This document shows positions 22,255 to 34,475 of a DNA stretch of 64,000 bases, in pieces. Numbering within the stretch: the first letter of the stretch is position 1; each line of letters opens with the position of its first letter. The notes under the pieces are model-generated. The model searched no databases and had not been told where the DNA came from. It saw only the letters and a list, made by a program, of their open reading frames with translations. This DNA comes from Triplophysa rosa (lineage: Eukaryota; Chordata; Actinopteri; Cypriniformes; Nemacheilidae), in NCBI RefSeq assembly GCF_024868665.1, contig NC_079906.1, positions 10,612,833 to 10,676,832 on the forward strand. Direction: 5' to 3'. The translations under genes were made by a program, and so were the position numbers.

Positions 22255-22449
22255 TACTTTGGTACTCACTTTTGTTGCCAGCGGTTTAGACATTAATGGC
22301 TGTGTGTTGAGTTATTTTGAGGGGACAAAGCTGTACACTCACTACTTTACATTGTACCAAAGTTTAATTTCTTCAGTGTTGTCACATGAAAAGATATAAT
22401 AAAATATTTACAAAAATGTGAGGGGTGTACGCACTTCTGTGAGATACTG
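22255..22449 (+). repeat. Right terminal repeat of the second Tc1 element
   Basis: A non-coding tail follows the transposase stop and closes with (reverse complement) CAGTATCTCACAGAAGTGCG, abutting TA at 22450-22451, the Tc1/mariner target dinucleotide. This end differs from the 20499 end, so two distinct Tc1 families are joined here. Confidence 0.8.
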
Positions 22450-22637
22450 TATATATGTGCAGCAGCATGTTGTGGATGTATTGGCAGTAGCAAGTCTCTG
22501 TACTTGCACCGCCGCAGCAGCGTAGCAGATCTATTCCGCCAAGACCAAATACATTTATATGTCATGTACTGTACACTGTCATGCTAAACCCTCCGAGAGT
22601 TGTCACGACAGAACTTCTATTGTATAAACACAAAACC

Positions 22638-22770
22638 AGTGCCATTCAATGGGTGCAAAAATGATCTTCTTTTGTGCTCTGCAGAAGAAAGAAAGTCGTA
22701 CAGGTTTGAAATGACAAGAGGGTGATAAAATAATGGAGAATTTTTATTTTTGGGTGAAGTATCACTTTAA
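22638..22770. repeat. Angel-like MITE, right half only (copy 6)
   Basis: Carries ATGATCTTCTTTTGTGCTCT, GCAGAAGAAAGAAAGTCGTA, GAGGGTGATAAAATAATGG and the terminal GGTGAAGTATCACTTTAA. The left arm is absent. Confidence 0.7.
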
Positions 22771-24281
22771 CTGTGTGGGGAAAATGTATAAAACAGTTTA
22801 TATTCATATAAACAGACCTGTCCAGTTCTATTTTATTTTTTGTGAACTGAGTCTGCATTTTCTGTTCTTCTGATCTGGCTTTCTGCAATCAGGTGAATCC
22901 AATGTTTCCCCAGGTAAAACATACTGCTTCCAAAAAAGGGGTGTATAAACTACCTGCGCAATAATACCAAATTGTTTTGTCTATCTCTGTGTACTCTGGA
23001 GGCGTGCAGACCATCCTGTTCAGAATCTAATGACCATAACGTCAGTAAATAGTGCTACAATTAAAAATCTTCTATTTGTTATTTATATTTTTATGTCTTT
23101 TTTATTTCCTTTTGTGTGCAAAACACAAAAAATGAGTAGTAAAATCCAAAAATCCACAATGTGGAGTCTAAAAATCCACAGTGTACTTCTGTTCTGGCAC
23201 TTATCTTATTTATTACTGGTATGGCACTTATCTTAATGTATTTCATATTATGTCATCACCATAATTTGATCAAAAGATAGAAATGAAACTTGAATATCCG
23301 TATTTGCAATGCCATACTTTGACTTTAATAAAAAAAACATGCACTTGAGTTGGCATGTGCTTCATAAGTCTATGCAAAAACTAATGATCCATGTTAATCC
23401 AGCATGCTTTAAGAATGTCCCAAAGTGCATGCATTTTTACACTTAACATGGGCGATTTGTACAAATTTTCTCAGTTTGTTAACCTAGAAACAGAGCACAT
23501 GTCATATCTAGAGCTGTAGAGAAAAGTTTGAGTTTACATAATATACTGTATGTCTGTGTACCAGTGGCGATCGGTGCCTCCTCTTCAAGGGAAGCAGGAA
23601 TGCACTCGATGCACAGCCACTTCTGCGAATCAGAGTAATAATAGAAGTCTGCCTGGAGATGTGCAATGCTCAATGAAAAAAGGTTGTTTTCTTAGTGGCA
23701 CTTGTACCTACACTAGTTATAATCTCAGATGTGCTGTCGTTTTTCCTCCAATGAGAAACTCATATCACAATAAAGCTCGAGCTCCTCCAGCACATCATGA
23801 ACTGCTATTGACGTCACTGCATTCAAGAGCACAATCCCTCTCAAGAGCCTCTCAATCCTTCTTTAAAGTCTGCAAAAGCATCAGCCGAAACATTCTTTCT
23901 TTCCCACATAAACAGAAACGACAGCCAAGGTCTTTCCTATCCAAACCCAAACTTTTACTTCGTCTGGTATATCCATTTATTTGAGCAAAACTCAAAATCA
24001 ATCAACACATCTATCTTTAGTTTTTATGCTTACAAGTAAACACATACTGGCTTCAAAACCGCATGAGTCAACTTGGTCTCTGAGTATTTCAGAGAAGCTC
24101 CAAGTAATTGTTTTGTCCAGAAAGACAGAATGTTTTCCTGTTAGATCTTCTGAAGCCTGGAGCCATTTTCAGAAAGGGCCAACTGGGAATTTTATCCTGA
24201 GCTCTGTGATAAGAGGGGTCCCATTAAGATCCTTGTGTTCAGCCGTATCACTGGATAACCGTGGATGATGTGAATTTTGAT
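22771..24281. other. Intergenic, no gene recognised
   Basis: Includes a CAGTGGCGATCGGTGCC stretch at 23560-23580 that resembles a hAT end but has no partner, and a 144-codon open frame at 23550-23984 without any recognisable domain. Otherwise AT-rich unique-looking DNA. Confidence 0.35.
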
Positions 24282-24568
24282 CTTAAAGGGATAGTTCACC
24301 CAAAAATGGAAAACTCTTATATCATTTACTCACCCTTACTGTATGTTCTAAACCTTTCTTTCTTCTGCAGAACATCATAGAAGATATTTTGGTATCCAAA
24401 CAACATTGGCTCCCATTGATTCCCATTGTATGGACACAACTAATGAGACATTTCTCAAATTATCTTCTTTTGTGTTCCACAGAAGAAAGTAATTCATACA
24501 GGTTTGGAATGACATGATGTGGAATAAATGATACAAGAATGTTTACTTTTGGATGAGTTATCCCTTTG
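24282..24568. repeat. Angel-like palindromic MITE, copy 7
   Basis: Near full length: CTTAAAGGGATAGTTCACCC at the left, TCATTTACTCACCCTTACTG, a central TCCCATTGATTCCCATTGTA, CTTCTTTTGTGTTCCACAGA, and GGATGAGTTATCCCTTTG at the right. Confidence 0.85.
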
Positions 24569-26762
24569 TGAATCAAGTAATGAACTGCCTTAATGAAAGG
24601 CCATTTCTTGGTAACTGTAACCAATAAACTACATTTCTTCTTGTTTTAATTATGCTGATTTACAGATTCATTATCAAAGTATCAGGTACTGAGTGATTAA
24701 ATCAATGAACATCGATTAATTGATTCCTCTCAGATGAAAAGTTGCTACCTTCCAACAACGGCATACAGAAAACTCCACCAGAAATCATCTACAGGCATGG
24801 ACATGACAAACAGGCTTTTGTTAAAGTGCAGTTTATTATGTCAAGGTCCTCCAAACAACGTCCTCCATAATCTAGTAGCACGATCGATCAGGACCACGTG
24901 ATCAGGATTAAGCAGGTGAGGCTGCAGACCATCAAAGAAACTGCACATGCAGAGGAAAGAAACGCGATGGTGTAAAGTAATCGATATGTTGTCTACACCG
25001 CAAAAAATAATTCAGCGCTTTTAATAACTCAACCAGTTGAGCATTTCTGAGTCTTAAATCTTTAAAAAACGGCTTGTAATTCTATAACCTTGGCGGGTAT
25101 AGATGGAAGTCAACACAAAATATATTTGGCAGGTGACAGACTCTTATTAATAATTGATCCGAGGGCCGCATCCTGCTCAGGTTGTGGCATACAGGCTTTC
25201 CACGCATCTGTCAGTATTCGATGTCTCAGCTGAACATTAGCTGTTGGTTTGAAGGCAATGATAAAGTGTTAAACCGGGAGGGGAGTTGACCTTGAATGTG
25301 AATTGCTGTGGCCAACCCATGCCTTCAATTAATGTTTCAGTCCTAAAGATTAGAAAAATGAAATTAAACGAATTACATGACGTGCCAATTAATCAGAAAG
25401 GTATTGCTTACATTAATATATGCTGAGAAAGTCCTAAGAATTATTAATATTATGCCTTTCAAAATGTTGAGACGTATTAATATTAATATGTGCTGATTTT
25501 ACAAAATCTACAAAATGCAGATAAAGGAAAATCTTTATAAAACTTACATATGGTTTAATGAAATGCTTTTGCCCATGACTTTTACACCTGAGGTCACAGC
25601 TGACTTTCATTCACAGTTGTTGTCAGGAGGCAACATCAGCCAAGAGTAATGAAACAAAGATCTTTGAAATATGTCACAACTGTTCTTCACAAACTCAATG
25701 ACAACATTTGATTTAACTCTGAAAGCAATTTGTCTTGTAACTGGCCTTGATGTTCTTTTTCCTTTGTGCTGCGTCATGTAAGAGCTATGAGACTCCTGAC
25801 AGACAATTTTCAAGCTCACTAGCACGTCAAAAGAAGAGAAACTGAACCTCAGCGCTTAAAAATGAATTATAGAGTACAGTTTATCATACGTGCTTTGTCA
25901 ACATATTCGGATTAGAGTGAATGCGATAACTAAATCTTGCAATTATGTTTTGATCATAAGATATCACATCACACATCATTCACCTGCTCTTGTTGTCTAA
26001 GAAATTGGCTCCAGCATTTTTGCATCCATGTATCAGAATTTTTTTTATTTCAATTGAAATATCAGTGTATACACTACAAATTCTGGGCTTATGGACTAAA
26101 TTTGTCAGAGTTCAAATCTAAAAACAAGCAGTGTGAATTTAAAACTACTCTTTAATACATTGACACCTGCAGGTTAAATTACAGGCTACACCAGCCCAGA
26201 ACTACATTTTTTCAATTGTCTATTCTTGTACTTCCGTTAATTTAGACTCACAACTGCCTGTTACATTCACACCATCACAGATGTGGCAAAGCAGATAATT
26301 TCACTTTTTATGTATTATCAGGTGCTACCACTCTGATGTCAAAAGGCACGGGAAAAATAATAGGAGGATAAATAATAGCAAAATAAAGCCACAGTTCAAA
26401 GCACTGGCTGTGATTTTGCATTCGAGTGGATTTACGGTCCATGCGTACAATGAACAGACAGAGGAAGCAGCTAATGTATATCCTGACTGAAGGTCCCTGA
26501 ATGGCATATATTTGTCTATGGCAAACAAGTGATTCTTAGCAGCTTGGAACTAACACAACCAGAATAACAAGATAAAGCAATCTGTTCTAAAAATATAACC
26601 AGAAGTGCTATACCTTTAACCTTTTAACTGTCACTGAATGTACTGGGAATACTGTACATATGAAAACGCACAATCCAAACAAAAATGGATGTTATCACAA
26701 ATGCTTTGAAATACAGACCAAAAGTCTGTCTCTTATGAAAAGACACTTGACCAAAAAATCAC
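24569..26762. other. Intergenic, nothing recognised
   Basis: About 2.2 kb without recognised repeats. 24730-25330 has mixed composition, including an E-box-like CACGTG near 24895, and could hold regulatory sequence; there is no direct evidence. Open frames here are short and domain-free. Confidence 0.3.
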
Positions 26763-27052
26763 TTAAAGGGATACTTCACCCAAAAATGAAAATTCTGTCA
26801 TCATTTAGTCACCTTCTTGTCATTTCAAACCTGTATGACTTTTCTTCTACTGCAGATCAACAGCAGTACCCGGTGACTTGCATTGGTTTTGTGTCTGTAC
26901 ACTAGAAGTCAATGGGAACTGCTGTGATTTGGTTACCAACGTTCTTCAAAATGTCTTCTTTTGTGTTCTGCAGTAGAATAAAAGTCATAAAGGTTTGAAA
27001 TGACAAAAGGGCCAGTAAATGATGACAGAATTTTCATTTTTCCGTAAAGTCA
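26763..27052. repeat. Angel-like palindromic MITE, copy 8
   Basis: TTAAAGGGATACTTCACCC, AAAAATGAAAATTCTGTCAT, CATTTCAAACCTGTATGACT, central AAGTCAATGGGAACTGCTGT, GTCTTCTTTTGTGTTCTGCA, and GATGACAGAATTTTCATTTT at the right. Confidence 0.85.
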
Positions 27053-27167
27053 AGTAAGAAACGGTGACATTTCAAAGGTTAAATACATAAATAAGCATTG
27101 AGCAAAGTATATTTTCACAAAATCCAATAACAGAGAGAAAACATGCTTTAAAATTCCCAAGCTTTTA

Positions 27168-27556
27168 TACTGTACATTATTTACTGCTAATTTGAAATCT
27201 CCCCTCAAACAAAAACAAGCGTGAACTGCATTCCAATACAAATGGAAACTGAAAAAATCTGAAACTAATAACAAGTGAATTGTAATTAATTTCCAATTGC
27301 CTAACAGCTGATTTTTCAAGCAAGCAAAATTCAGAAGCAGAAGAAAAATCCCTCCTCAACATTCCGACACACAAGTTTTGCGATGCAGGCATTTGAACTA
27401 GGTTTACTTAATCCATCTAAATTTGTAATCTATCCCGCAAGGAGCAAAAAATATTTGCTTCCAAATCTGAACCTAAACTTTGGAAAGCTTGTTAAACCCA
27501 AGCGAAGAACTTGGAATTAAAGGTTTATCTGTCTGAGTGGTTCACGGTAAAAGAAA
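27168..27556. repeat. Local direct repeat, copy 1 (partner 28280-28658)
   Basis: About 390 bp that recur in the same orientation 1.1 kb downstream. Shared blocks include ACTGTACATTATTT, AAACAAAAACAAG, CTAATAACAAGTGAATTGTA, CAGGCATTTGAACTAGG, TCTAAATTTGTAATCTAT (one change) and CTAAACTTTGGAAAGCTTGT, through to TTCACGGTAAAA. No terminal repeats or coding potential, so it looks like a segmental duplication rather than a transposon. Confidence 0.8.
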
Positions 27557-28279
27557 AACAGAGCTCAATTTAATTAAAGTTTTCACACTTTTACTTTAGC
27601 TTCCTAAACACAACAGAGTAGCTTATGAGCTCTCAGTATCTCATGCCACAGCAAAAGTGCAGAATGATAAACAGGAATTAAAGTGCTGGGCGGAAATGTG
27701 TTTTTTTTCTTTGATTCCAGCAGCTAATTTAAATAAAGCAATAATAACAGGTGGCTTAGAAGGGTGTACCGCTGCGGACAGCGCCTCAAGTCAGCACTTT
27801 GAGTTGAACTAAGACATTGGAAAACAATTATTTAGAACCCTAAAGAGCAACCTGTTCAAAAGGGGCTCACCATCTACTGAATGTTTCTTTAATGAGTCTT
27901 CTCAGCATTACGCAATACCCCAAATCCATAGCAGCAGGTCTCCATGGCCTTCTCCTCTGTCAGGTTTGGTAGTTCCTATAAACACAATGTATAATGTGGG
28001 AAAACTGAGAGAAAAGTTATTCATGTTGTTGAGGACGTTAAAATTTTTTTAATGGCATCTGAAACTAATAACAAGTGAATTGTAATTAATTTCCAATTTG
28101 AATTGTAATAAATTAGCGGTGAGGCTGGGAATTGCAACCAATGGCTCTCACTCCACCCCTCCCTTTCGAAGCACTACAGCAATTCTCAAAGGACTAAGAT
28201 GTTGTCACGTTTTCGCTTCTTTGTTGAAGGAGATAATGCATTTACAAAATGCGCTCTATACAGCAGTTTGTCCGTTTAG
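27557..28279. other. Spacer between the two direct repeats
   Basis: Mostly unique-looking. It carries a third partial match (CTGAAACTAATAACAAGTGA to TTTCCAATT, 28059-28098) to the direct repeats, suggesting more than one duplication or conversion event. The 67-codon frame at 28098-28301 is domain-free. Confidence 0.5.
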
Positions 28280-28658
28280 GACTACTGTACATTATTTGTA
28301 ATATAATTTGTAACCTCCCCTTAAACAAAAACAAGTGTGTACTGCATTTCTCATTTCCGTTATGAATGAGAAATAAAAAACTGAGACTAATAACAAGTGA
28401 ATTGTAATTCATTTCCAAAAGCCTAACAACAGATTTTCCAAGCAAGCGGAATTCAGAAGGGGCATCCCTCCTCAGGAGTTTTGCGATCCAGGCATTTGAA
28501 CTAGGCTTTCTTAATCCATCTACATTTGTAATCTATTCCACAAGGAGCCAAAAGTATTGCTTCCAAATCTGAAGCTAAACTTTGGAAAGCTTGTCAAAAC
28601 CCAAGCAAAGAATTTGGAATTAAAGGTGATTTAAAGTGGCTCACGGTAAAAAAGAAAC
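28280..28658. repeat. Local direct repeat, copy 2
   Basis: Diverged copy of 27168-27556 in the same orientation, with several small indels. It is cut off at its right end by the insertion of the AGGGGTCATATG element at 28662. Confidence 0.8.
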
Positions 28659-28661
28659 CAT

Positions 28662-29215
28662 AGGGGTCATATGACACAGCTAAAATGAATATTATTGCTT
28701 TGTTTTAGATGTATTACAATGTGTATACACGATTTAAGGATAAAAAACGCTGTATTTTTCACATACCGTGCATGTTTGTATCTCCTCTTTGCCCCGCCTC
28801 TCGTGCAGATTTTTTACAAAGCTCATCGCCCTGAAAAGCGAGGTGTGCTATGATTGGCCAGTTAATCAGTGCGTAGTGATTGGTCGAATACTGCAAGCGT
28901 GTGATGTAAATGTAATGCCTCTTACCATATTTGGAACATCAGGTTCCAAAGCAATTGTACTGACAGGTACGCCCACCTTACTCGCGTATACATCTGGGCG
29001 GTCTTAGTCAAATCATACCACGAACTGACGTAGATTTGTGGGGGTGTGGTTACACGAGGCGTTTCAGGCAGGTCTGGGTGAGTATTCGCTTTTAGATAGA
29101 ATGCATCTTTTGTTCCCACACTTTCATTTTTGCAATTTTACGTGTCTAATACATGCATAGGCAACTTATAACACACAAAAGACACATAAAAACGTGTTCG
29201 CGCCATATGACCCCT
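28662..29215. mobile_element. Short (554 bp) AGGGGTCATATG element
   Basis: Inverted ends AGGGGTCATATGAC and (reverse complement) AGGGGTCATATGGC. The whole sequence matches, in reverse orientation, the two outer parts of the 1.3-kb element at 40231-41543 (for example CTATGATTGGCCAGTTAA, TTGTGGGGGTGTGGTTACAC, AAGATGCATTCTATCT on the opposite strand), but the central part is missing. No clean target duplication is visible on the left side (ACCAT), whereas TTAA overlaps the right end. It is an internally deleted, non-coding derivative. Confidence 0.8.
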
Positions 29216-29221
29216 TAAAAA

Positions 29222-29358
29222 AAAGCTCATTCTAAGGTAATAAAAACATAACACTTCATTATGTAAGGTCTTTATACACCTCTGAAGACATAGTTATGTG
29301 TATTATATTGCATTTCTGTCAATAGATCCTTCTAAAAAATTACACACTGGACCTTTAA
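29222..29358 (-). repeat. Partial MITE with CTTAAAGGTCCAGTGTGTAA end
   Basis: On the minus strand it begins CTTAAAGGTCCAGTGTGTAA and runs through GACAGAAATGCAATATAATA and AGGTGTATAAAGACCTTACA to TCTAGAATGAGC-like sequence, where the AGGGGTCATATG element interrupts it. I recognise the terminal motif as a common teleost repeat. Only one end is present. Confidence 0.5.
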
Positions 29359-32300
29359 GAGACTGCTTAGTTTTGCTTTTACATCAGCATTTCTGCATGT
29401 TCTGTGACAATTCCAGTTCAGTTTCCGTTGAATTTCAACAAAAACTCTCAGAAAAGACAGTCACTGCAACAGCATGACGCATGAAGGTTGTGAAAAATTC
29501 AGGCTTATTCCATCAAATATTCATTTATGAACTGATCCTAAAATACATGTAAAAACAGGTATTGTGTTGTTTAAACATGAATATGAACTTGTTTTTTTTG
29601 TGTGCAAGATTTAAGATCTGCAAACATGGCATCGTTTTTGTTATTTTGACCAGTTCGTCTGTTTCAATTTTCTGTGAATAAATGCAAATTTGGGAGTTTG
29701 GGAATGTTGCCACTCACAGAATCAAACAAAAATGATAATTTTGCTTCAACACAAACATAGAAATAGTCAATTCAGAAACACTGAAAATACTTTTAGTGGT
29801 CTCTTCATTTTTTCCATGGCTGTATATGGGTTAAAATAGGTAGGCACACAAACGTCACATATTCCATAGCATTAGCATTTCTTATCAGAATAGAGTGCCC
29901 AGCCAAACCTGTAAATTATAAGGTTGCGTACATAAACATTCCACCAGTTTGTGAGAGTAACCAATGATCAAAAACGAATAAATGAAGTGCTTCATACATG
30001 GCTGCTTGTACTCCAGCGGATTTGAAGCAGATGTATCTTCATGATAAACTCAGGCTGTAGTAGCCTGCAGGAAGTGTCAAACACCAGCAGCACTTCTGGA
30101 ATGAATTTGGACAGCGTATCAAGAGTTCCTTGTCTGCATCGTAGATTAAACCCTCAATTAATTTACAGTGATATATGCGGTTGAGCGCATAAAAACATTA
30201 TGAAGCCTAATTAAAGACGCAGATTGTGAAGACGAGCAGCAAAATGTGAACTTTGATTTCGCAAGCTGTTGATCTCCAGTAATAGTGTTTTTGGCAGCAG
30301 AAATGCCACCTGCAAAATATTCCGAAGCTGTCTGGCCTCCCTAGAGTGTTCCATGGAGATCTCCATTTAACAGCAAACCCCAGTGTTTCTGGAAATCACC
30401 CATCAGCAATGCTCGATGGGGCTTAGCGTTTTATTTGAGATGTCAAGACGCAAGAATTTAAATCTTGCCGGAGGTCTCTGACAAAACTGAGGGTCAGGAT
30501 TGTGTTGAAGAGACTCAAAGGGCAACTGTCAGACTGTCAAAGAACCTAGAAAACATTTACAGCACAAGAAACAGAGACCAGACGTGAGAGTATAAGGCAA
30601 ACTGCAATTTATGGATAATATATTGTACCAATACATTCACACTTGAAATGTGAATGCTGAGATGAGTTTCAAGCAACAAAAGGCATCAAATTGATCAGAT
30701 TATGTATCAGAAGGTCAAACTGAATATTACGAGACGTACTTTACATTTATTTGTCATACAAATTTGAGACACGTCTAGTTTACAGACATTACAAACATTG
30801 ACTATTAGATTTTGTTTTCACTCTTTGTGAATGGTCTAGTGCCTGCTTTCTCGTCTATTTCTCATTCTGAAATTTACTTCAGTTGACCTGGCTGGCCGAA
30901 ATGTTTGTGCTTCAACAATCTTCTCATCGCATTTCTCTCTCTTTCAGAAATGACACTGAATCTCCGATGGCTGCACAAGAACACATGCTTCTGAACAGAC
31001 ATCCCCCTGAGGGAAATAACACCTCACTGAGGCTGATGTCAAAGGAGCTGTAATGAATTCTTTTTCAGTCAAAACGTCTCATCGGCAACAGCCACTCCAG
31101 GACCTAATTGAGAAGCGGAGAGCAATATAAGTGACTGGTTTGAGTCATTTCCTCATCTCTTATCTGCAGGGGAGCTTCGTTGTTCTCCAAAGGAATCTGT
31201 GATATCTGATTGAAAAGTGTGCAAATCAAAGAGTGGGTGGATGTCTGGTGCCTAAAAACATGACTGCAATCAAAAGTCCAACCTGAGCCGAACCGTTCAA
31301 CAAGCCAATGACAGTTAAGCGATGATATCACTATACCAAAGAAGTTTTGACAGAAAACAACACAAATGTATTTTAGAGGCCCAAAATGCAGAGCTCATAT
31401 GGAAACACTGCTTTAAATGGGAACAAATGCGTATGGCTGATGTTTTTCAAACTTCTGATCGCTTTCCAAAACTTACTGTAATCATTTGTAACAACTGTTT
31501 TTTTTTTAATACTAGAAACATATGCCACATATCAGAAATGGGCATGTAATTAAGAAAACCATGTTGTGCTGTTTTACTGTAAAATATGACAAACACCAGC
31601 TGTTTCTTTATTCATAATCCATTTTAACATTTAAAACCAACATTCAGTGCAAAATACATGACTCCAAACAAACGACTTGTTGTAAATCAGTAAAAGCTAT
31701 TGAATGCAGCTCGAGTGGAAGGTTGTAGGAGCTTATAAGCTTGGCTCGAGGGGTGAATAAACGCACTGTTTGCCTAAAGACACAAAGACACTGTTGATGA
31801 AAAAGTATTGACCTATTCCAGACACATAACTACGGTCTTCAAGAATGAAAAGAGACTGCATTTATTAAGCACATTGTGCTTATGTATCTAGTTCAGCAGC
31901 ACCTGGAGCCATCATTCGCTCCCCTTCAATCCAGCACAATTACACAGAAGATTAATTGCAACTTTTAACTATAATGGCTGTAGTACAGTGAGTGAAATCC
32001 CACAGAGGCACAAGCGTTGCTTTCAAGAGAGATAATACGCATCTGAATAAAGCTTTGTGAGGGAATCAGTACATGCAAGTAGGCCTACATGTGATTACGC
32101 AATACCCAAGTAGTCCTCATGTACAAGTGATGTCCAGCTTTGGAATGTGAACGTCTTTGCTTTCTATTCTAATATGTTATTATACTGAAGATCAAACAAG
32201 AATGTTGCGTTCATACATCCTGTAGGTGCACTGGAGCGTAAACCAAAGCCAAGACTTGAAAATGTATCGATTGCATGTGCAAAGCTTATTGACTCAAAGC

Positions 32301-34227
32301 AGGATTTTTTTTCTGTATTGTTCTTTACAGCTTTTTGATTTGCTCTGCACTGCATTGTGTTTCTGGGGTAATGGAAATTTCAGTCAAATTAATGCTCTCG
32401 CATGATTTTTCTTAAAATGTTTTACAGTGTACAACATACTGTATTACTAAAAGAGAGGATTAACAAATGTTAATAACATAACAGAAAATTGCTTTAATTG
32501 TAGTTCATGTTTCTACTGTATATTTCCTGTGAGCTTTTCGTTTTTTTATGCATTTTTTGTATGTTAAAATAAAACTGGCGTTCTGAATCATTTCCTGGCG
32601 CCCCAGGAAAAAATAAGAGGAAAACAAAGCTTTTGTTTTCCCTCGCAAAAACATTTGCGTTCCCCTGAGAATATTTTTTGTTCTTGTGTTTGCAAGGAAT
32701 GTTTCTATTATGCTATCATGCATTATTGTGTTAGTCAGCTGTATTTTTTAGTTATTATTACTTAATTAAATCAACCCAACTGCAGTTTGATTGATATTCA
32801 TTGGAATGTACAATAGAAAAACATGGTTTTTGAAAATATTTAAAAAACAAAAGTTTGCAAGACAACACAAAATATTTTTGGGTGAGAATGAACAAGTTTT
32901 GCGAGGGAACACAATGTTTCTTCGAAATTCCAAGCTTTGAAATATATTTTTCTCTCCCTTCACATAAATTGTCCACCACCATGTCCCATCCAAAAAAACA
33001 AAGCACATATAAAAGCAAAAATAAATTCAATTGTTTACAATAAAGTTAACTACATTAATTAAAAATGTATGTTCCTGTAAACCAGATTCAGTAAGCACAG
33101 GCTAAGCAAAGCAAATGTAAATTTAACCTGCATAATGATAAAAACACACTGTCCTTAAGGCAACTTTTCTAGAGCATGCGCACACCGAACACAAGCGTTT
33201 TCAGGTCGGCACAGCCTTCCTTCATCGCACAAAAGATGGAGCCGCCCACGTCTGCGAAGTCAAGTATATCGGCTTCCCATTTCTTTATTCTGACACCACA
33301 TTGTTTTGTTCCTTCCCCAGTTTAGGAACTTTAAATTGATTTGACACATGAATGGATAAAAGATATTGGCTCCCCGTCACAATGAAGGCTCTGTTTGTGC
33401 TTCGGTGTAATCACACACTGCCAGACAAAACAGGTTTTAAGGGATGTGAGTGAAAGATTAACCCAACAGACACCATGCTCATCTTTAACAACCGGCTTTG
33501 TGTACAAAAGCACTGTCGCTGTTCAACTTTTTCAAGCAATGCAAAAAGCCTGCAATTGTGAATAAACATGTACAAAGCTTTGAATTATATAAGTGATTTA
33601 CATAAGATGATATATCTATCTCACAGGAATGGTTCACCCGAAAACAGGAGTTGCTTTTTTCTAACTTGTTCAATTACAACAACTAGAAATTACTATCACA
33701 AAAGATTCCTAACACTCATCACCCAAAAGCGTTCCCGAACATCCCCGAGCTAACATGAGCAGATTGTAGCTTGGCAGGCTATATTTTCAAAGGTCATCTG
33801 GAATGACACAGAGCGTTTTTAGACACCTGCAGGCAACGACGATGTGACCTTCAGCCATGACAAAGAGATTTGGAGGAGGAAGAGCGGCTCAGTCTTGATG
33901 GGATGAGTAGGCGGCCAGGTTGACATGTCAGAGAAGCATGATGAGATCCTCTCTGAGATTGCAATAGAGGAGAGAGAACAAGAGATTGAAATACAATTGA
34001 GGATCATCTGCGTAACACTGATAGCAGTCACATCATTTTTATGCATTGAAATGAAGTGAAACTTAAAACAACAAACAACCTGTTAAGTATTTAGTTGATT
34101 CTTCTTGATTTTTTCTATTGCTCTGAGGAATAATTCTTCTGAACACAATTTCAACTTGACATTCCAAAATATACCAAACAGAAAATGAAGGTTAATTACC
34201 TAAGTACAATTTTTAGTGTAATAAATC
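29359..34227. other. About 4.9 kb intergenic without recognised genes or repeats
   Basis: The longest repeat-poor stretch of the window. Open frames are short and domain-free. 30000-30560 has balanced composition and no repeat signatures and is a candidate conserved non-coding block. The remainder is AT-rich. Confidence 0.35.
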
Positions 34228-34475
34228 GTCAATGTCCTTCTGAAACCTTGTGTGTCCAAATTGGCATTTTTTCAAGAGATGGAAAAACACTGTACTTTTT
34301 CAATGATTACATACGGTGTTGTCAAAGTTGACAAGCCCTTTTTAATACTTTTTATTGGTTAAATATTTGCAAAACCCAATGACTAACATAAAGCATGACT
34401 AATAATAATGATTTATGGCAAACAAATAAATAAATATGGAGATACAAGGTTTCAGAAGGACAGCAGCGAAACAGA
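34228..34475. repeat. Small MITE with CTTCTGAAACCTTG inverted ends
   Basis: TGTCCTTCTGAAACCTTGTG at 34234-34253 is mirrored by CAAGGTTTCAGAAGGACAGC at 34446-34465. The interior includes CTTTTTATTGGTTAAATATT and TGCAAAACCCAATGAC, which recur at 61553-61592 in a second copy. Confidence 0.65.

Noticed and set aside
23550..23984. 144-codon frame and CAGTGGCGATCG end-like motif
   Set aside because: No domain in the frame and no partner inverted end or duplication for the motif.
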